Source: Aquabacterium commune
GTDB lineage: Bacteria > Pseudomonadota > Gammaproteobacteria > Burkholderiales > Burkholderiaceae_C
Assembly (NCBI RefSeq): GCF_004362855.1
Contig: NZ_SNXW01000001.1
Span: 432,121-496,120, forward strand
Reading direction: 5' to 3'
DNA: 64,000 bases
In this document: positions 19,440 through 27,292 of the stretch, piece after piece
Position numbering within the stretch: the stretch's first letter is position 1
Layout of the letters: every line of letters starts with the position of its first letter
Translations under genes and position numbers: made by a program
Notes under the pieces: generated by a model
Seen by the model: only the letters and a program-made list of their open reading frames with translations
Database searches by the model: none
Told to the model about the DNA's origin: nothing

Positions 19440-20603
19440 TCAGCCGGCCGTCACCATCGCGGGGATGTGGCTGTCGCGGTTGGCCTGGCGGGCCAGTTCG
19501 CGCTCGGCGGCCGAGGCGTGGTCGCGGTCCCAGGCCAGCACCTTGGGCGTCATCAGCTTGTGCCACAGCGGCGGGACCATGGCCACGGCGATGGTGGTGA
19601 GGTAGCCGCCGATCATCATGGGCGCGTCGGGGAAGGGCTTGAGGTCCTGGTAGGGCACTTCGCCCTGGGCGTGGTGGTGCGAGTGGCGGGTCAGGTTGAA
19701 CATGGTCCAGGAGCTGATGCGCTTGTTCGTGTTCCACGAGTGGCGCGGCTGCACCGGGGTGGCCGGGTCGCGCACCATGCCGTAGTGCTCCATGTAGTTG
19801 ACGATCTCCAGCAGCGCCTTGCCCCACAGCGCACAGGCCACGAACCAGGCCGCGGCTTGCGCGCCGCCCAGCCAGGCGGCAGCGCCCACCAGCAGCACGC
19901 TCATCAGGTGGCCGCGGATGACGGCGTTGAAGGGCGTGAGCACGCCGTGGCCTGCGCGCTTGAGGCGCTTTTGCTCGATCTTCCAGGCGCTGATGTTGCC
20001 CTTGATGGTCGAGGCCAGGACGTGGAAGTACACGTTGCGGCCGCGCGGTGCGGTGGCCGGGTCTTCGGTGGTGGACACGTAGCGGTGGTGGCCATAGACG
20101 TGCTCGATGGCGAACACCGTGTCGAAGCTGAAGGCCAGCAGCCAGCGCCCGACCAGCATCGAGACCGGGTCCCAGGTGCGGTGCGTCAGCTCGTGCGCGG
20201 GGATGGTGCCGATCATGCCGATCATCAGGCCGGTGAGCACCACGCCCGAGACGTGGTGGCCCCAGTGGGCCGCATCGCGCATGGCGATGGCGTCGTGGCC
20301 GGTGAACTGCTGCACCAGAGCGCCCAGGCCCAGGGCGTCACCGGGGCTGACCGACCACACGAAGGCCAGCACGATGGCCGACAGCAGCGGCAAGGCCATC
20401 CAGAGCTGGACGGTCAGGATGCCGGTGTGCTGGAGCTTGGGCGTGGCCGTGTCGTCGCCACAGACGGCGTCACCCACCATGTAGATGGCCAGCACGGCGA
20501 TCAGCCCGACCGTGACCCAGACGCCGCCGGCCATCAGCATGGTCAGGGCCAGCAGGCCAATGGCATGGAACAGGAAGTACTTGAGGTAGTGGAACAGCGT
20601 CAT
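19440..20603 (-). CDS. Membrane di-iron hydroxylase, AlkB/XylM family
   Basis: Integral membrane monooxygenase of 387 residues that hydroxylates a terminal or benzylic methyl group. All histidine boxes are present: HELTH (137-141), HVYGHH (168-173), NYMEHYG (269-275) and RHSHHH (306-311). Hydrophobic segments lie at about 13-46, 62-84, 118-136 and 232-262. The C-terminal stretch PPLWHKLMTPKVLAWDRDHASAAERELA, as I recall it, resembles the end of xylene monooxygenase XylM. The core reads equally like alkane hydroxylase AlkB. GAGGAG precedes ATG 20603. It is 80 bp downstream of a ferredoxin reductase gene, its likely electron donor. Confidence 0.88.
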   Translation of the reverse strand: MTLFHYLKYFLFHAIGLLALTMLMAGGVWVTVGLIAVLAIYMVGDAVCGDDTATPKLQHTGILTVQLWMALPLLSAIVLAFVWSVSPGDALGLGALVQQFTGHDAIAMRDAAHWGHHVSGVVLTGLMIGMIGTIPAHELTHRTWDPVSMLVGRWLLAFSFDTVFAIEHVYGHHRYVSTTEDPATAPRGRNVYFHVLASTIKGNISAWKIEQKRLKRAGHGVLTPFNAVIRGHLMSVLLVGAAAWLGGAQAAAWFVACALWGKALLEIVNYMEHYGMVRDPATPVQPRHSWNTNKRISSWTMFNLTRHSHHHAQGEVPYQDLKPFPDAPMMIGGYLTTIAVAMVPPLWHKLMTPKVLAWDRDHASAAERELARQANRDSHIPAMVTAG

Positions 20604-20683
20604 GGGGGTGTCTCCTCGGTGGCGATCAGGCGTCGCTTGTCATGTGGATCAGGCAGGGGCGCAGCAAGCGCTCCGGCAGAGGT

Positions 20684-21739
20684 TCAGGCAGCCGCGGCCA
20701 GGTCGTGCTGCGTGGTGAAGCGGTCGGCGTGGATGTGCGCGCCGGGCAGGCCGCGCTGCAGGAGCACGGCGCGGGCGCTGTCCACCATGGGCGGCGGGCC
20801 GCAGAGGTAGGCGTGGCTGTCGGCAAAAGTTCGGTCGCTCAGGGCGTGCTCGGCCAGGACGTCCACCACCAGGCCGCGCAGGCCTTGCCAGGACGAGCCC
20901 TCGGGCTCTTGCGAGAGCACGGGCACGAAGGCGAAGTGGCGCGGCCATTGGCGCGCCAGCTCGGTGAGGGTGTCCAGGGCGCAGAGGTCGGCCTGGGTGC
21001 GCGCGCCGAACAGCAGCGTGACCGGCCGCTTCACGCCCGCACACAGGGCCTCTTCCAGGATGGCCAGCACCGGCGCCAGGCCGCTGCCACCGGCCACCAT
21101 CAGCATCGGCGCCTCGGCGGTGCGCAGCCAGAAGTCGCCCATCGGCCCTTCGACGCTGACGCTCTGGCCGACCAGCGCTTGCGCGTGGATGTGCGAGGAG
21201 AAGACCCCGCCCGGCACCTTGCGCACGAAAAAGCTCACCTGGGCGTCGGGCTGCATGCGCGTGGCGAAGGAGTAGCTGCGCGAGACCCCGGGCAAGCCTG
21301 CGATGGCCAGCTGCGCGAACTGCCCGGCCTTGTAGGGCAGCGTGCCGTCGAGCTGGATGCGCAGCCGCACGATGTCGTGGGTGAGGTGGTCTTGCGCGAT
21401 GACGCGGCCAGCCACCTGCTGGCGCGCGGCGGCGCCCTGGGTGTCCACCGTGACCTTGACGTCGCCCCGGGGCACGCTCTGGCAGGCCAGGATGTAGCCT
21501 TGGTCCAGCTCGGCGTCGGACAGGATGTAGCCGGCCTGGGTCAGCTCCTTGACCCGGCCCTCCACCAGGCGGCACTTGCAGGTGGCGCAGCCGCCCACGC
21601 GGCAGCTGTGGGGAAAGTCGATGCCCTGGCGCAAGGCGGCCTGCAGCAGCGTCTCCTTGGGCTGGACGGTGATGGCGACGTCGTTGACCAGGGCGGTCAC
21701 GGGCTTGTCGGCCTGGAATTTGGACAGCAACCAGCGCAT
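20684..21739 (-). CDS. XylA-type ferredoxin-NAD(P)H reductase
   Basis: Three-domain electron-transfer protein of 351 residues. The N-terminus is a plant-type [2Fe-2S] ferredoxin with ligands Cys46, Cys51, Cys54 and Cys86. It is followed by a flavin domain with the RSYSFA motif and an NAD(P)-binding domain with VAGGSGLAPVLAIL and CGPPPMVDSA. Domain order matches XylA of xylene monooxygenase and similar reductases. It would pass electrons from NADH to the downstream di-iron hydroxylase, replacing the rubredoxin and rubredoxin reductase used by classical AlkB. It is divergent from a second AraC gene. Confidence 0.9.
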   Translation of the reverse strand: MRWLLSKFQADKPVTALVNDVAITVQPKETLLQAALRQGIDFPHSCRVGGCATCKCRLVEGRVKELTQAGYILSDAELDQGYILACQSVPRGDVKVTVDTQGAAARQQVAGRVIAQDHLTHDIVRLRIQLDGTLPYKAGQFAQLAIAGLPGVSRSYSFATRMQPDAQVSFFVRKVPGGVFSSHIHAQALVGQSVSVEGPMGDFWLRTAEAPMLMVAGGSGLAPVLAILEEALCAGVKRPVTLLFGARTQADLCALDTLTELARQWPRHFAFVPVLSQEPEGSSWQGLRGLVVDVLAEHALSDRTFADSHAYLCGPPPMVDSARAVLLQRGLPGAHIHADRFTTQHDLAAAA

Positions 21740-21837
21740 GCACGCTCCCTTCGATCAGGCAATTGGCAGGGGCCCAGGCACGGGGCCAGGGATGCGTTCA
21801 TCGTAGGAAACGGGGCTGGGGTGCGGGAGGGCCCGCG

Positions 21838-21866
21838 TTGACATCGACAGGTCATTTATTGACAAT
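21838..21866 (+). promoter_or_regulatory. Candidate sigma-70 promoter for the second AraC gene
   Basis: A perfect -35 box TTGACA (21838-21843), a 17-bp spacer and GACAAT (21861-21866) as a moderate -10 box lie just upstream of the AraC start at 21887. A second TTGACA begins inside the -10 area, so the region also carries a short direct repeat. Confidence 0.45.
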
Positions 21867-21886
21867 CGCGGCCCGGAACCCATCCC

Positions 21887-22888
21887 ATGGCCGACACCGA
21901 CTTCTTTCTCCCCTCCCAGTACGTGCAGCAGATCGCCGGGCAGATGACGCGCATGGGCGTGCGCCTGCCGGACTGGCTGCTGCAGCTGCAGCGCCCCGGC
22001 CTGAACGGCGAGCTGGAGGTCCAGCACCTGTCCTTCGCCGACTTCCAGCGCCTGGTGCGCGAGGCCATCGCGCTGACGGGCGAGCCGGCCTTCGGCCTGC
22101 TGGTGGGCGAGCGCCTGCTGGTGCACAGCCACGGCATCCTGGGTTATGCGGCCGTCAACAGCCTCAGCCTGCGCCAGGCCCTGCAGCTGATGGAGCGCTA
22201 CTTCCTCGTGCGCACCTCCCTGCTCAGCGTGCAGGTGGTGACCGACGGGGCGCTCACCCGCCTGGTGTTCTCGGAGCCGCACCCGCTGGGCGACATCCGC
22301 ATGCCGGTGATGGAGGCCGTCATCCTGACGATCAAGAACCTCGTCGATTACGTGACCCTGGGCGTGTGCCAGGTGGCCACGGTGAGCTTCCCCTTCGAGG
22401 CCCCGGCCCATGCCGACCTGGCCCGCGAGCTGTTCGGCTGCGAGGTGCGCTACGGCGGCGACTGGACGGGCTTTGCGCTGAGCTCCGAGCACCTGGACCA
22501 GCCGCTGCGCTCGGGCAACCCGGAGGCCCTGCGCGAGGCCGAGCAGCTGTGCCAGCAGGAGCTGGCCAAACTGACGCGCCAGCAGACCCTGTCAGCCCGG
22601 GTGCGCCGCCTGATGCTGGAAAAGCAAGGCGGCTTCCCCACGCTGCAGGTGAGCGCGCGCCTGCTCAACATGACGCCGCGCACCCTGCACCGGCGCCTGC
22701 AGGACGAGGGCACGTCCTACCGCGACATCCTGGAAGACATCCGCCACCACCTGGCGGTGGAACACATCAAGGCCGGCAAGCTGACGCTGCAGGAGGTGGC
22801 CTACATGCTGGGCTACGACGACCTCTCCAACTTCCGGCGCGCCTTCAAGCGCTGGGAGGGGGTGGCGCCGAGCGCTTTCCGCGCTTGA
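21887..22888 (+). CDS. AraC-family transcriptional regulator (Arabinose_bd type), divergent from the hydroxylase operon
   Basis: Regulator of 333 residues. The N-terminal effector domain includes LVREAIALTGEPAFGLLVGERL and GILGYAAVNSLSLRQALQLMERY, typical of the PF12625 class. The C-terminal DNA-binding domain carries VSARLLNMTPRTLHRRLQDEG and LQEVAYMLGYDDLSNFRRAFKRWEGVAPSAFR. It is divergent from the reductase-hydroxylase pair across 147 bp, the classical arrangement for an activator of that operon. It is unlike the first AraC protein in the sensor domain, so it probably reads a different signal. Confidence 0.88.
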   Translation: MADTDFFLPSQYVQQIAGQMTRMGVRLPDWLLQLQRPGLNGELEVQHLSFADFQRLVREAIALTGEPAFGLLVGERLLVHSHGILGYAAVNSLSLRQALQLMERYFLVRTSLLSVQVVTDGALTRLVFSEPHPLGDIRMPVMEAVILTIKNLVDYVTLGVCQVATVSFPFEAPAHADLARELFGCEVRYGGDWTGFALSSEHLDQPLRSGNPEALREAEQLCQQELAKLTRQQTLSARVRRLMLEKQGGFPTLQVSARLLNMTPRTLHRRLQDEGTSYRDILEDIRHHLAVEHIKAGKLTLQEVAYMLGYDDLSNFRRAFKRWEGVAPSAFRA

Positions 22889-23205
22889 AGGGCGGCCCGC
22901 CGCCTTCGGCGAGCGATGCGCCGTGCACTTTCCGCGGCACGTCGGGCACCTCACCCCCATGCGCCGTGCTTTGTGCGACAAGCGCCGCGCAATTGGCGAC
23001 AAAACTTCCGTCAGCGCGGGCCATCGGCCGCGCGCGGAGGGCCGCGCTCCGCGCTTTTCGCGACACGCTCGGCGCGCCCAGTGCGGCGCTCGGCCCGCGA
23101 AGTGCCACGCACGGCACAGCCCGACGCAAAAGATGACTTGCCGACCGCGGTCGATGGCACTGCCAGTGCGGTGCACGGCACTTTCAGCGCGGCACGCCGC
23201 CCCGC
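22889..23205. other. 317-bp intergenic region between convergent genes, with repeated motifs
   Basis: No gene is visible between the convergent AraC and sigma-54 activator genes. GCACTTTC followed by CGCGGCACG occurs near each end: 22925-22941, and 23178-23196 with two extra bases. Two GCGACAA copies lie 21 bp apart (22975 and 22996). A 6-1-6 palindrome, GCACTG-c-CAGTGC, is at 23157-23169. No intrinsic terminator with a T-run was found for either gene. Confidence 0.45.
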
Positions 23206-25212
23206 TCAGGCGGCTTTGGCGCCCAAACGGCGGTACAGCGTCGCCCGGCCGATGCCCAGCAGCTTGGCCGCGGCGGTGACGTTGCCTTCGCAGCGGGCAA
23301 GGGCGGCTTCGATGGCCTCGTCCTGCGCTTTTTGCATCAGGTTCGGCACCGGATTCGGCGCCAAAGCCCCGCCCACACCGCCCACCCCGGCCTCCGGCAT
23401 GGCCTGGCGCAGCGCCGCCACGCCGACCGCGCCCTGCGGCTCGGCCAAAGCCAGCACGCGCTTGAGCACCTGGCGCAGCTGGCGCACATTGCCCGGCCAG
23501 GGCTGGGCGGCCAGCCAGGCGCGGGCCTCGGTGTCCAGGCGGCCCAGGGGGCAGGCCATGTCGGCCAGCAAGGCCTGGAGCAAGGCGTCGAAGGCACTGC
23601 GCTCGCGCAGGGGCTTGATGTGGAACTCGTAGCCGGCCAGGCGGTAGTACAGGTCCTCGCGGAAGCGGCCTTGCGCCACCAGAGCGCGCAGGTCCTGGTG
23701 GGTCGCGCTGACGATGCGCACGTCCACCTTGCGGGATTGCGCCGCGCCCAGGCGCACCACCTCGCGGCTGTCGAGCACGCGCAGCAGCGTGGCCTGCACG
23801 CCCAGGGGCATGTCGCCGATCTCATCGAGGAACAGGGTGCCGCCATGCGCGGCCTCGACCTTGCCGCAGGCGCCGCCCTTGCGTGAGCCGGTGAAAGCGC
23901 CATCGACGTGGCCGAACATCTCGCCGGCCAGCAACTCGGCCGGCAGGCCCGCGCAGTTCACGGCCACGAAAGGTGACTTGGGGTTGTGGCGCAGGCGGTG
24001 GCTGTGCGCGTGCAGCGCCTGCGCCACCAAGTCCTTGCCGCAGCCCGTCTCGCCGGTGATCAGCACCGGCAGGTCGGCGGCGTAGGCGCGGCTGGCCAGG
24101 GCGAAGGTCTGGCCCAGGTCGGCATCGCCCAGCTCCAGGGCAGTCACCTTGGCGCTCACATTGGCGGTCACATTGGCGGTCACATTGGCGGGCCAGGGGC
24201 CGCCGGCCGGCGTGTCCGTGGCGTCGCCCATGGCCCCCATCGCACCGAACGCACGCTGGCGACGCCCTGCCGCGCCATTGAGCACGCGGGCGCGCAGCTG
24301 GATGCCACCGCGCAGGCGCAAGGCCAGGCGCTCGGGGGCGGCCAGGGCCTGGTCCATCCAGTGCTGGAAGCCGCCCTCGAAGACGTCGTCGAAGTGGATG
24401 CCATCGACCTCGGGCGCCAGGCTCATGAGCTGGCGCGCGCTGCGGCTGATGGCCATGAGCTCGCCGTCCTCGCCGATGGCCAGCAAAGCCTGGGAGCCGC
24501 CACTGCCACCACCGTCCAGGCCCTGGGCCAGGTCCAGCTCGACGTGCAGGAAGGCGGGGCGGGACTCGAACAGCCCGCGCTCGATGCGGTTGGCGCAGCG
24601 CTGGGCCAGCCACAGCGAGCTCTCCAGCATGCCGGGCATGTCGCGGCTGATGTCCACCGTGGCCACGATGCGCCCTGAGGGGTCGAACACCGGCACGGCG
24701 CAACAGTGGAAAATCTGCGTGGCCGAGAGGTAGTGCTCGGGCCCGAAGATGCGCACGGCCTGGTGCTCGGCCAGGGCCACGCTCATGGCGCTGCTGCCGA
24801 TGACCTGCTCGGAGACGTCCACCCCCGGGCGGAAGGCGCGGCGGAAGAACACGTTCTGCGACGGTGTGGCGCCCTCGGCCAGCAGCACCACGCCACTGGC
24901 GTCGGTCAGCATGACGGCGTAGCCCGCGTCGGCCACGGCACCGGCCAGCGTTTCCACGGCGGGACGGGCCGCGCTCAGCAGCATGGCGTGGCGCTCCAGC
25001 AGGGTGCCCAGCGCAGGGCGGTCGAGCTGGCAGAAGTCGATGGCCTCGTCCGGGCGGCGGCCCAGCGACTGGCAGCGTTGCCAGGAACGCAGCACCACGT
25101 CCGACACCAGGCCGTGCGGCGCGCGCCCTTCGTCGAAGAAGCTGCGTCGGGCAGACCAGATCTGCTCGGGTCGGTAAGCGGCAACCGCCTGGAAAGAGCG
25201 CGTGGGGGACAT
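23206..25212 (-). CDS. Sigma-54-dependent transcriptional activator, AcoR-like
   Basis: Enhancer-binding protein of 668 residues. Residues about 1-330 hold an AcoR-type GAF sensor, with the signature GLVSDVVLRSWQRCQSLG and SEQVIGSSAMSVALAEHQAVRIFGPEHYL. The AAA+ domain has Walker A GETGCGKD (387-394), the sigma-54 contact loop GAFTGS (438-443) with Ser in place of the usual last Ala, and Walker B GGTLFLDEIGD. The C-terminal Fis-type HTH is GNVTAAAKLLGIGRATLYRRL. A tandem 12-bp repeat lies in the linker before the AAA+ domain. It is divergent from the aldehyde dehydrogenase operon, its likely target. ATG 25212 is chosen by homology. Confidence 0.9.
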   Translation of the reverse strand: MSPTRSFQAVAAYRPEQIWSARRSFFDEGRAPHGLVSDVVLRSWQRCQSLGRRPDEAIDFCQLDRPALGTLLERHAMLLSAARPAVETLAGAVADAGYAVMLTDASGVVLLAEGATPSQNVFFRRAFRPGVDVSEQVIGSSAMSVALAEHQAVRIFGPEHYLSATQIFHCCAVPVFDPSGRIVATVDISRDMPGMLESSLWLAQRCANRIERGLFESRPAFLHVELDLAQGLDGGGSGGSQALLAIGEDGELMAISRSARQLMSLAPEVDGIHFDDVFEGGFQHWMDQALAAPERLALRLRGGIQLRARVLNGAAGRRQRAFGAMGAMGDATDTPAGGPWPANVTANVTANVSAKVTALELGDADLGQTFALASRAYAADLPVLITGETGCGKDLVAQALHAHSHRLRHNPKSPFVAVNCAGLPAELLAGEMFGHVDGAFTGSRKGGACGKVEAAHGGTLFLDEIGDMPLGVQATLLRVLDSREVVRLGAAQSRKVDVRIVSATHQDLRALVAQGRFREDLYYRLAGYEFHIKPLRERSAFDALLQALLADMACPLGRLDTEARAWLAAQPWPGNVRQLRQVLKRVLALAEPQGAVGVAALRQAMPEAGVGGVGGALAPNPVPNLMQKAQDEAIEAALARCEGNVTAAAKLLGIGRATLYRRLGAKAA
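24157..24192. repeat. Three tandem 12-bp repeats inside the sigma-54 activator gene
   Basis: The unit CACATTGGCGGT occurs twice exactly and a third time with the last base changed. On the coding strand it encodes repeated Ala-Asn-Val-Thr at about residues 342-352, between the sensor and AAA+ domains. Because the unit is 12 bp, gain or loss of copies would keep the frame. Confidence 0.8.
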
Positions 25213-25427
25213 GGGTGCAAAGCGGAACAACAGTGAGCCGCGACAGTACCCAGCCCGGGGCGAACGCGCAATCGGTGACGGCCCGGTGGGGCCCAGGGGA
25301 GGTCCTCGGTGCGCTCTCGGGGGCGCCCAGGGCCTGCCTTGGGCGTGCCTCGGGATGGCCTCGGGCGTGCCTGTCCGGGCCAGCCGCGCGTTCGCATGCC
25401 GCACACCGCGCCGCGCCGTTCGTGCCG

Positions 25428-25490
25428 CCGTCTCAAAGTGAGACGGCCACTGCGCCATGAGACACCCCCTGAGACGAGACGGGCCGAGAC
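25428..25490. promoter_or_regulatory. Inverted-repeat array, probable activator binding sites
   Basis: A perfect palindrome CCGTCTCA-aag-TGAGACGG spans 25428-25446. It is followed by further half-sites TGAGAC at 25458-25463, TGAGAC at 25470-25475, and GAGAC at 25476-25480 (after a one-base shift) and 25486-25490. The array lies about 290 bp upstream of the aldehyde dehydrogenase start and 215 bp upstream of the sigma-54 activator start. This is a typical place for enhancer sites of such activators. That the neighbouring activator binds here is inference. Confidence 0.6.
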
Positions 25491-25535
25491 AGCGGCATGC
25501 CAGACCCTGCCGACACGCTCGGTGTTAACCCGACA

Positions 25536-25550
25536 CCTTCCCTGGGAAGG
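25536..25550. promoter_or_regulatory. Perfect 7-1-7 palindrome
   Basis: CCTTCCC-t-GGGAAGG is a perfect inverted repeat 183 bp upstream of the aldehyde dehydrogenase start. A shorter related palindrome, TTCCCGGGAA, occurs at 31373-31382 upstream of the DUF3683 gene. It could be an operator or a small hairpin. Confidence 0.35.
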
Positions 25551-25733
25551 CGGGCCGTGCGGCGCCGCATGGGCATGAGCTGGATCAATTTGTGCGCTCT
25601 GTCAGGCATGGCCAGCGTGGCCCACCGACCACCGACCTGGCCACCCAAGCTGTCCGCCCAGCTGGCGACAGACCACAGCACACCGCAAGAAGCCGCGACC
25701 GACCGCGACAGACCGTGACTCAAAGGAGACGAA

Positions 25734-27233
25734 GTGAATAACCCCGCCAACAACGCGTCCATTCCAAACACCGCCCCGGCCTGGGAGGCCCGCATCTTCA
25801 GCCCCGGCTGGCGCGCCTCCGAAGGCGGCCACGTGGCCGTGATGGAGCCCGCCACGGGCGAGACCATCGGCGCCATCGGCGTGGCCAACCAGGCCGATGT
25901 GCAGCGCGCCGTGCAGGTGGCCGCGCAGGCCAACGCCGGCTGGGCCGCCACGCCCTTCGACCAGCGCGCCGAGGTGATGCGCCGCGCCGCCACCCTGCTG
26001 CGCGAACGCGCCACCGAGTTCCACCACTGGAACGTGCGCGAATGTGGCTCCATCGGCCCGAAGGCCGAGTGGGAGCTGCACGCCACGTACGAACAGCTGC
26101 AGATGTGCGCCGCCCTGCCCATGCAGCCCATCGGCGAGATCTACCCCTCCACCCTGCCCGGCCGCATCAACCACGTGCAGCGCGTGCCGCTGGGCACCGT
26201 CGCCGTGATCACGCCCTGGAACTTCCCGCTGTTGCTGGCCATGCGCTCGGTGGCCCCGGCCCTGGCCATGGGCAACACCGTCATCCTCAAGCCCGACCTG
26301 CAGGCCGCCGTCACGGGGGGCGCCTTGATCGCCCAGCTGTTCGCTGACGCCGGCCTGCCCGAAGGCGTGCTGCAGGTGCTGCCCGGTGGCCCCGAGGCGG
26401 GTGAGGCGCTGGTGCAGCACCCGGACGTGGCCATGGTGTCCTTCACCGGCTCGACCGCCGTGGGCCGCCACATCGGTGAGGTGTGCGGGCGCATGCTCAA
26501 GAAGTGCATCCTGGAGCTGGGCGGCAACAACGTGCTGATGGTGCTCGAAGACGCCGACCTCGACGCCGCCGCCTCCAGCGGTGCCTGGGGCGCCTTCCTG
26601 CACCAGGGTCAGATCTGCATGCAGGCCGGCCGCCACCTCGTGCACCGCAGCGTGGCCGCGGCCTATGCCGACAAGCTGCGCGCCCGTGCCGAAGCCCTGG
26701 TCGTGGGCGACCCGCACCGCGCTCAGGTCCACCTGGGCCCGGTCATCAACCGCCGCCAGCACGAGCGCATCGACGAAATCGTGCAGGACGCCGTGCGCGC
26801 CGGTGCGCGCCTGCTGACGGGTGGCCCCGTGAGTGGCCCGAACGCAGGCCTGTTCTACCGCCCCACCGTGCTGGCCGACGTCGGCACCGAGATGCGCGCC
26901 TTCAAGGAAGAGATTTTCGGCCCGGTGGCGCCCATCACCGTCTTCGACACCGAAGACGAGGCCATCGCCCTGACCAACGCTTCGCCCTATGGCCTGGCCG
27001 CTGGCATCCACACCCGCCAGCCGCACCGCGCCCAGCAAATCGCGCAGCGCCTGCACACCGGCATGGTCCACATCAACGACCAGACCGTGAACAACGAGTT
27101 CCACGTGCCTTTCGGTGGCATGGGCGCCTCGTCCGGCAACGGCAGCCGCTTCGGTGGCCCGGCCAACCTGCACGAGTTCACCCAGACCCAGTGGGTGAGC
27201 GTGATGGCCCAGGGCATCCAGTACCCGTTCTGA
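25734..27233 (+). CDS. NAD(P)-dependent aldehyde dehydrogenase, benzaldehyde dehydrogenase (XylC)-like
   Basis: Oxidises an aldehyde to the acid in the cytoplasm. It has 499 residues. Catalytic features are Glu261 in LELGGNN and Cys295 in HQGQICMQAGRHLV. The cofactor region includes VAVITPWNFP, ILKPDLQAAVTGG and SFTGSTAVGRHIG. The GQIC and AGRHLV context, by memory of the family, is that of aromatic aldehyde dehydrogenases such as XylC and vanillin dehydrogenase. The start is GTG 25734, fixed by the strong AAAGGAGA just before it. It leads an operon with the MetA-type protein and a two-subunit GMC dehydrogenase. Confidence 0.92.
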   Translation: MNNPANNASIPNTAPAWEARIFSPGWRASEGGHVAVMEPATGETIGAIGVANQADVQRAVQVAAQANAGWAATPFDQRAEVMRRAATLLRERATEFHHWNVRECGSIGPKAEWELHATYEQLQMCAALPMQPIGEIYPSTLPGRINHVQRVPLGTVAVITPWNFPLLLAMRSVAPALAMGNTVILKPDLQAAVTGGALIAQLFADAGLPEGVLQVLPGGPEAGEALVQHPDVAMVSFTGSTAVGRHIGEVCGRMLKKCILELGGNNVLMVLEDADLDAAASSGAWGAFLHQGQICMQAGRHLVHRSVAAAYADKLRARAEALVVGDPHRAQVHLGPVINRRQHERIDEIVQDAVRAGARLLTGGPVSGPNAGLFYRPTVLADVGTEMRAFKEEIFGPVAPITVFDTEDEAIALTNASPYGLAAGIHTRQPHRAQQIAQRLHTGMVHINDQTVNNEFHVPFGGMGASSGNGSRFGGPANLHEFTQTQWVSVMAQGIQYPF

Positions 27234-27292
27234 GCCCCGTCCCCCTGTTCCGAGCTTTCCCCCACCCCTGCCCATTCCAAAAGGAGACACCC

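Larger units (their letters stand above)
25213..25733. promoter_or_regulatory. 521-bp divergent control region of the sigma-54 activator and aldehyde dehydrogenase operon
   Basis: No convincing gene was seen here. The region holds a cluster of TGAGAC/GTCTCA repeats (25428-25490), a separate palindrome (25536-25550), a GTTAAC site near 25523, and the ribosome site AAAGGAGA before the GTG start of the aldehyde dehydrogenase. I searched by eye for a GG-N10-GC sigma-54 core promoter and did not find a good one. Confidence 0.5.

Noticed and set aside
26483-27292. Upstream extension of the MetA-type protein
   Set aside because: Overlaps the aldehyde dehydrogenase out of frame; ATG 27293 has AAAAGGAGA and a signal peptide.
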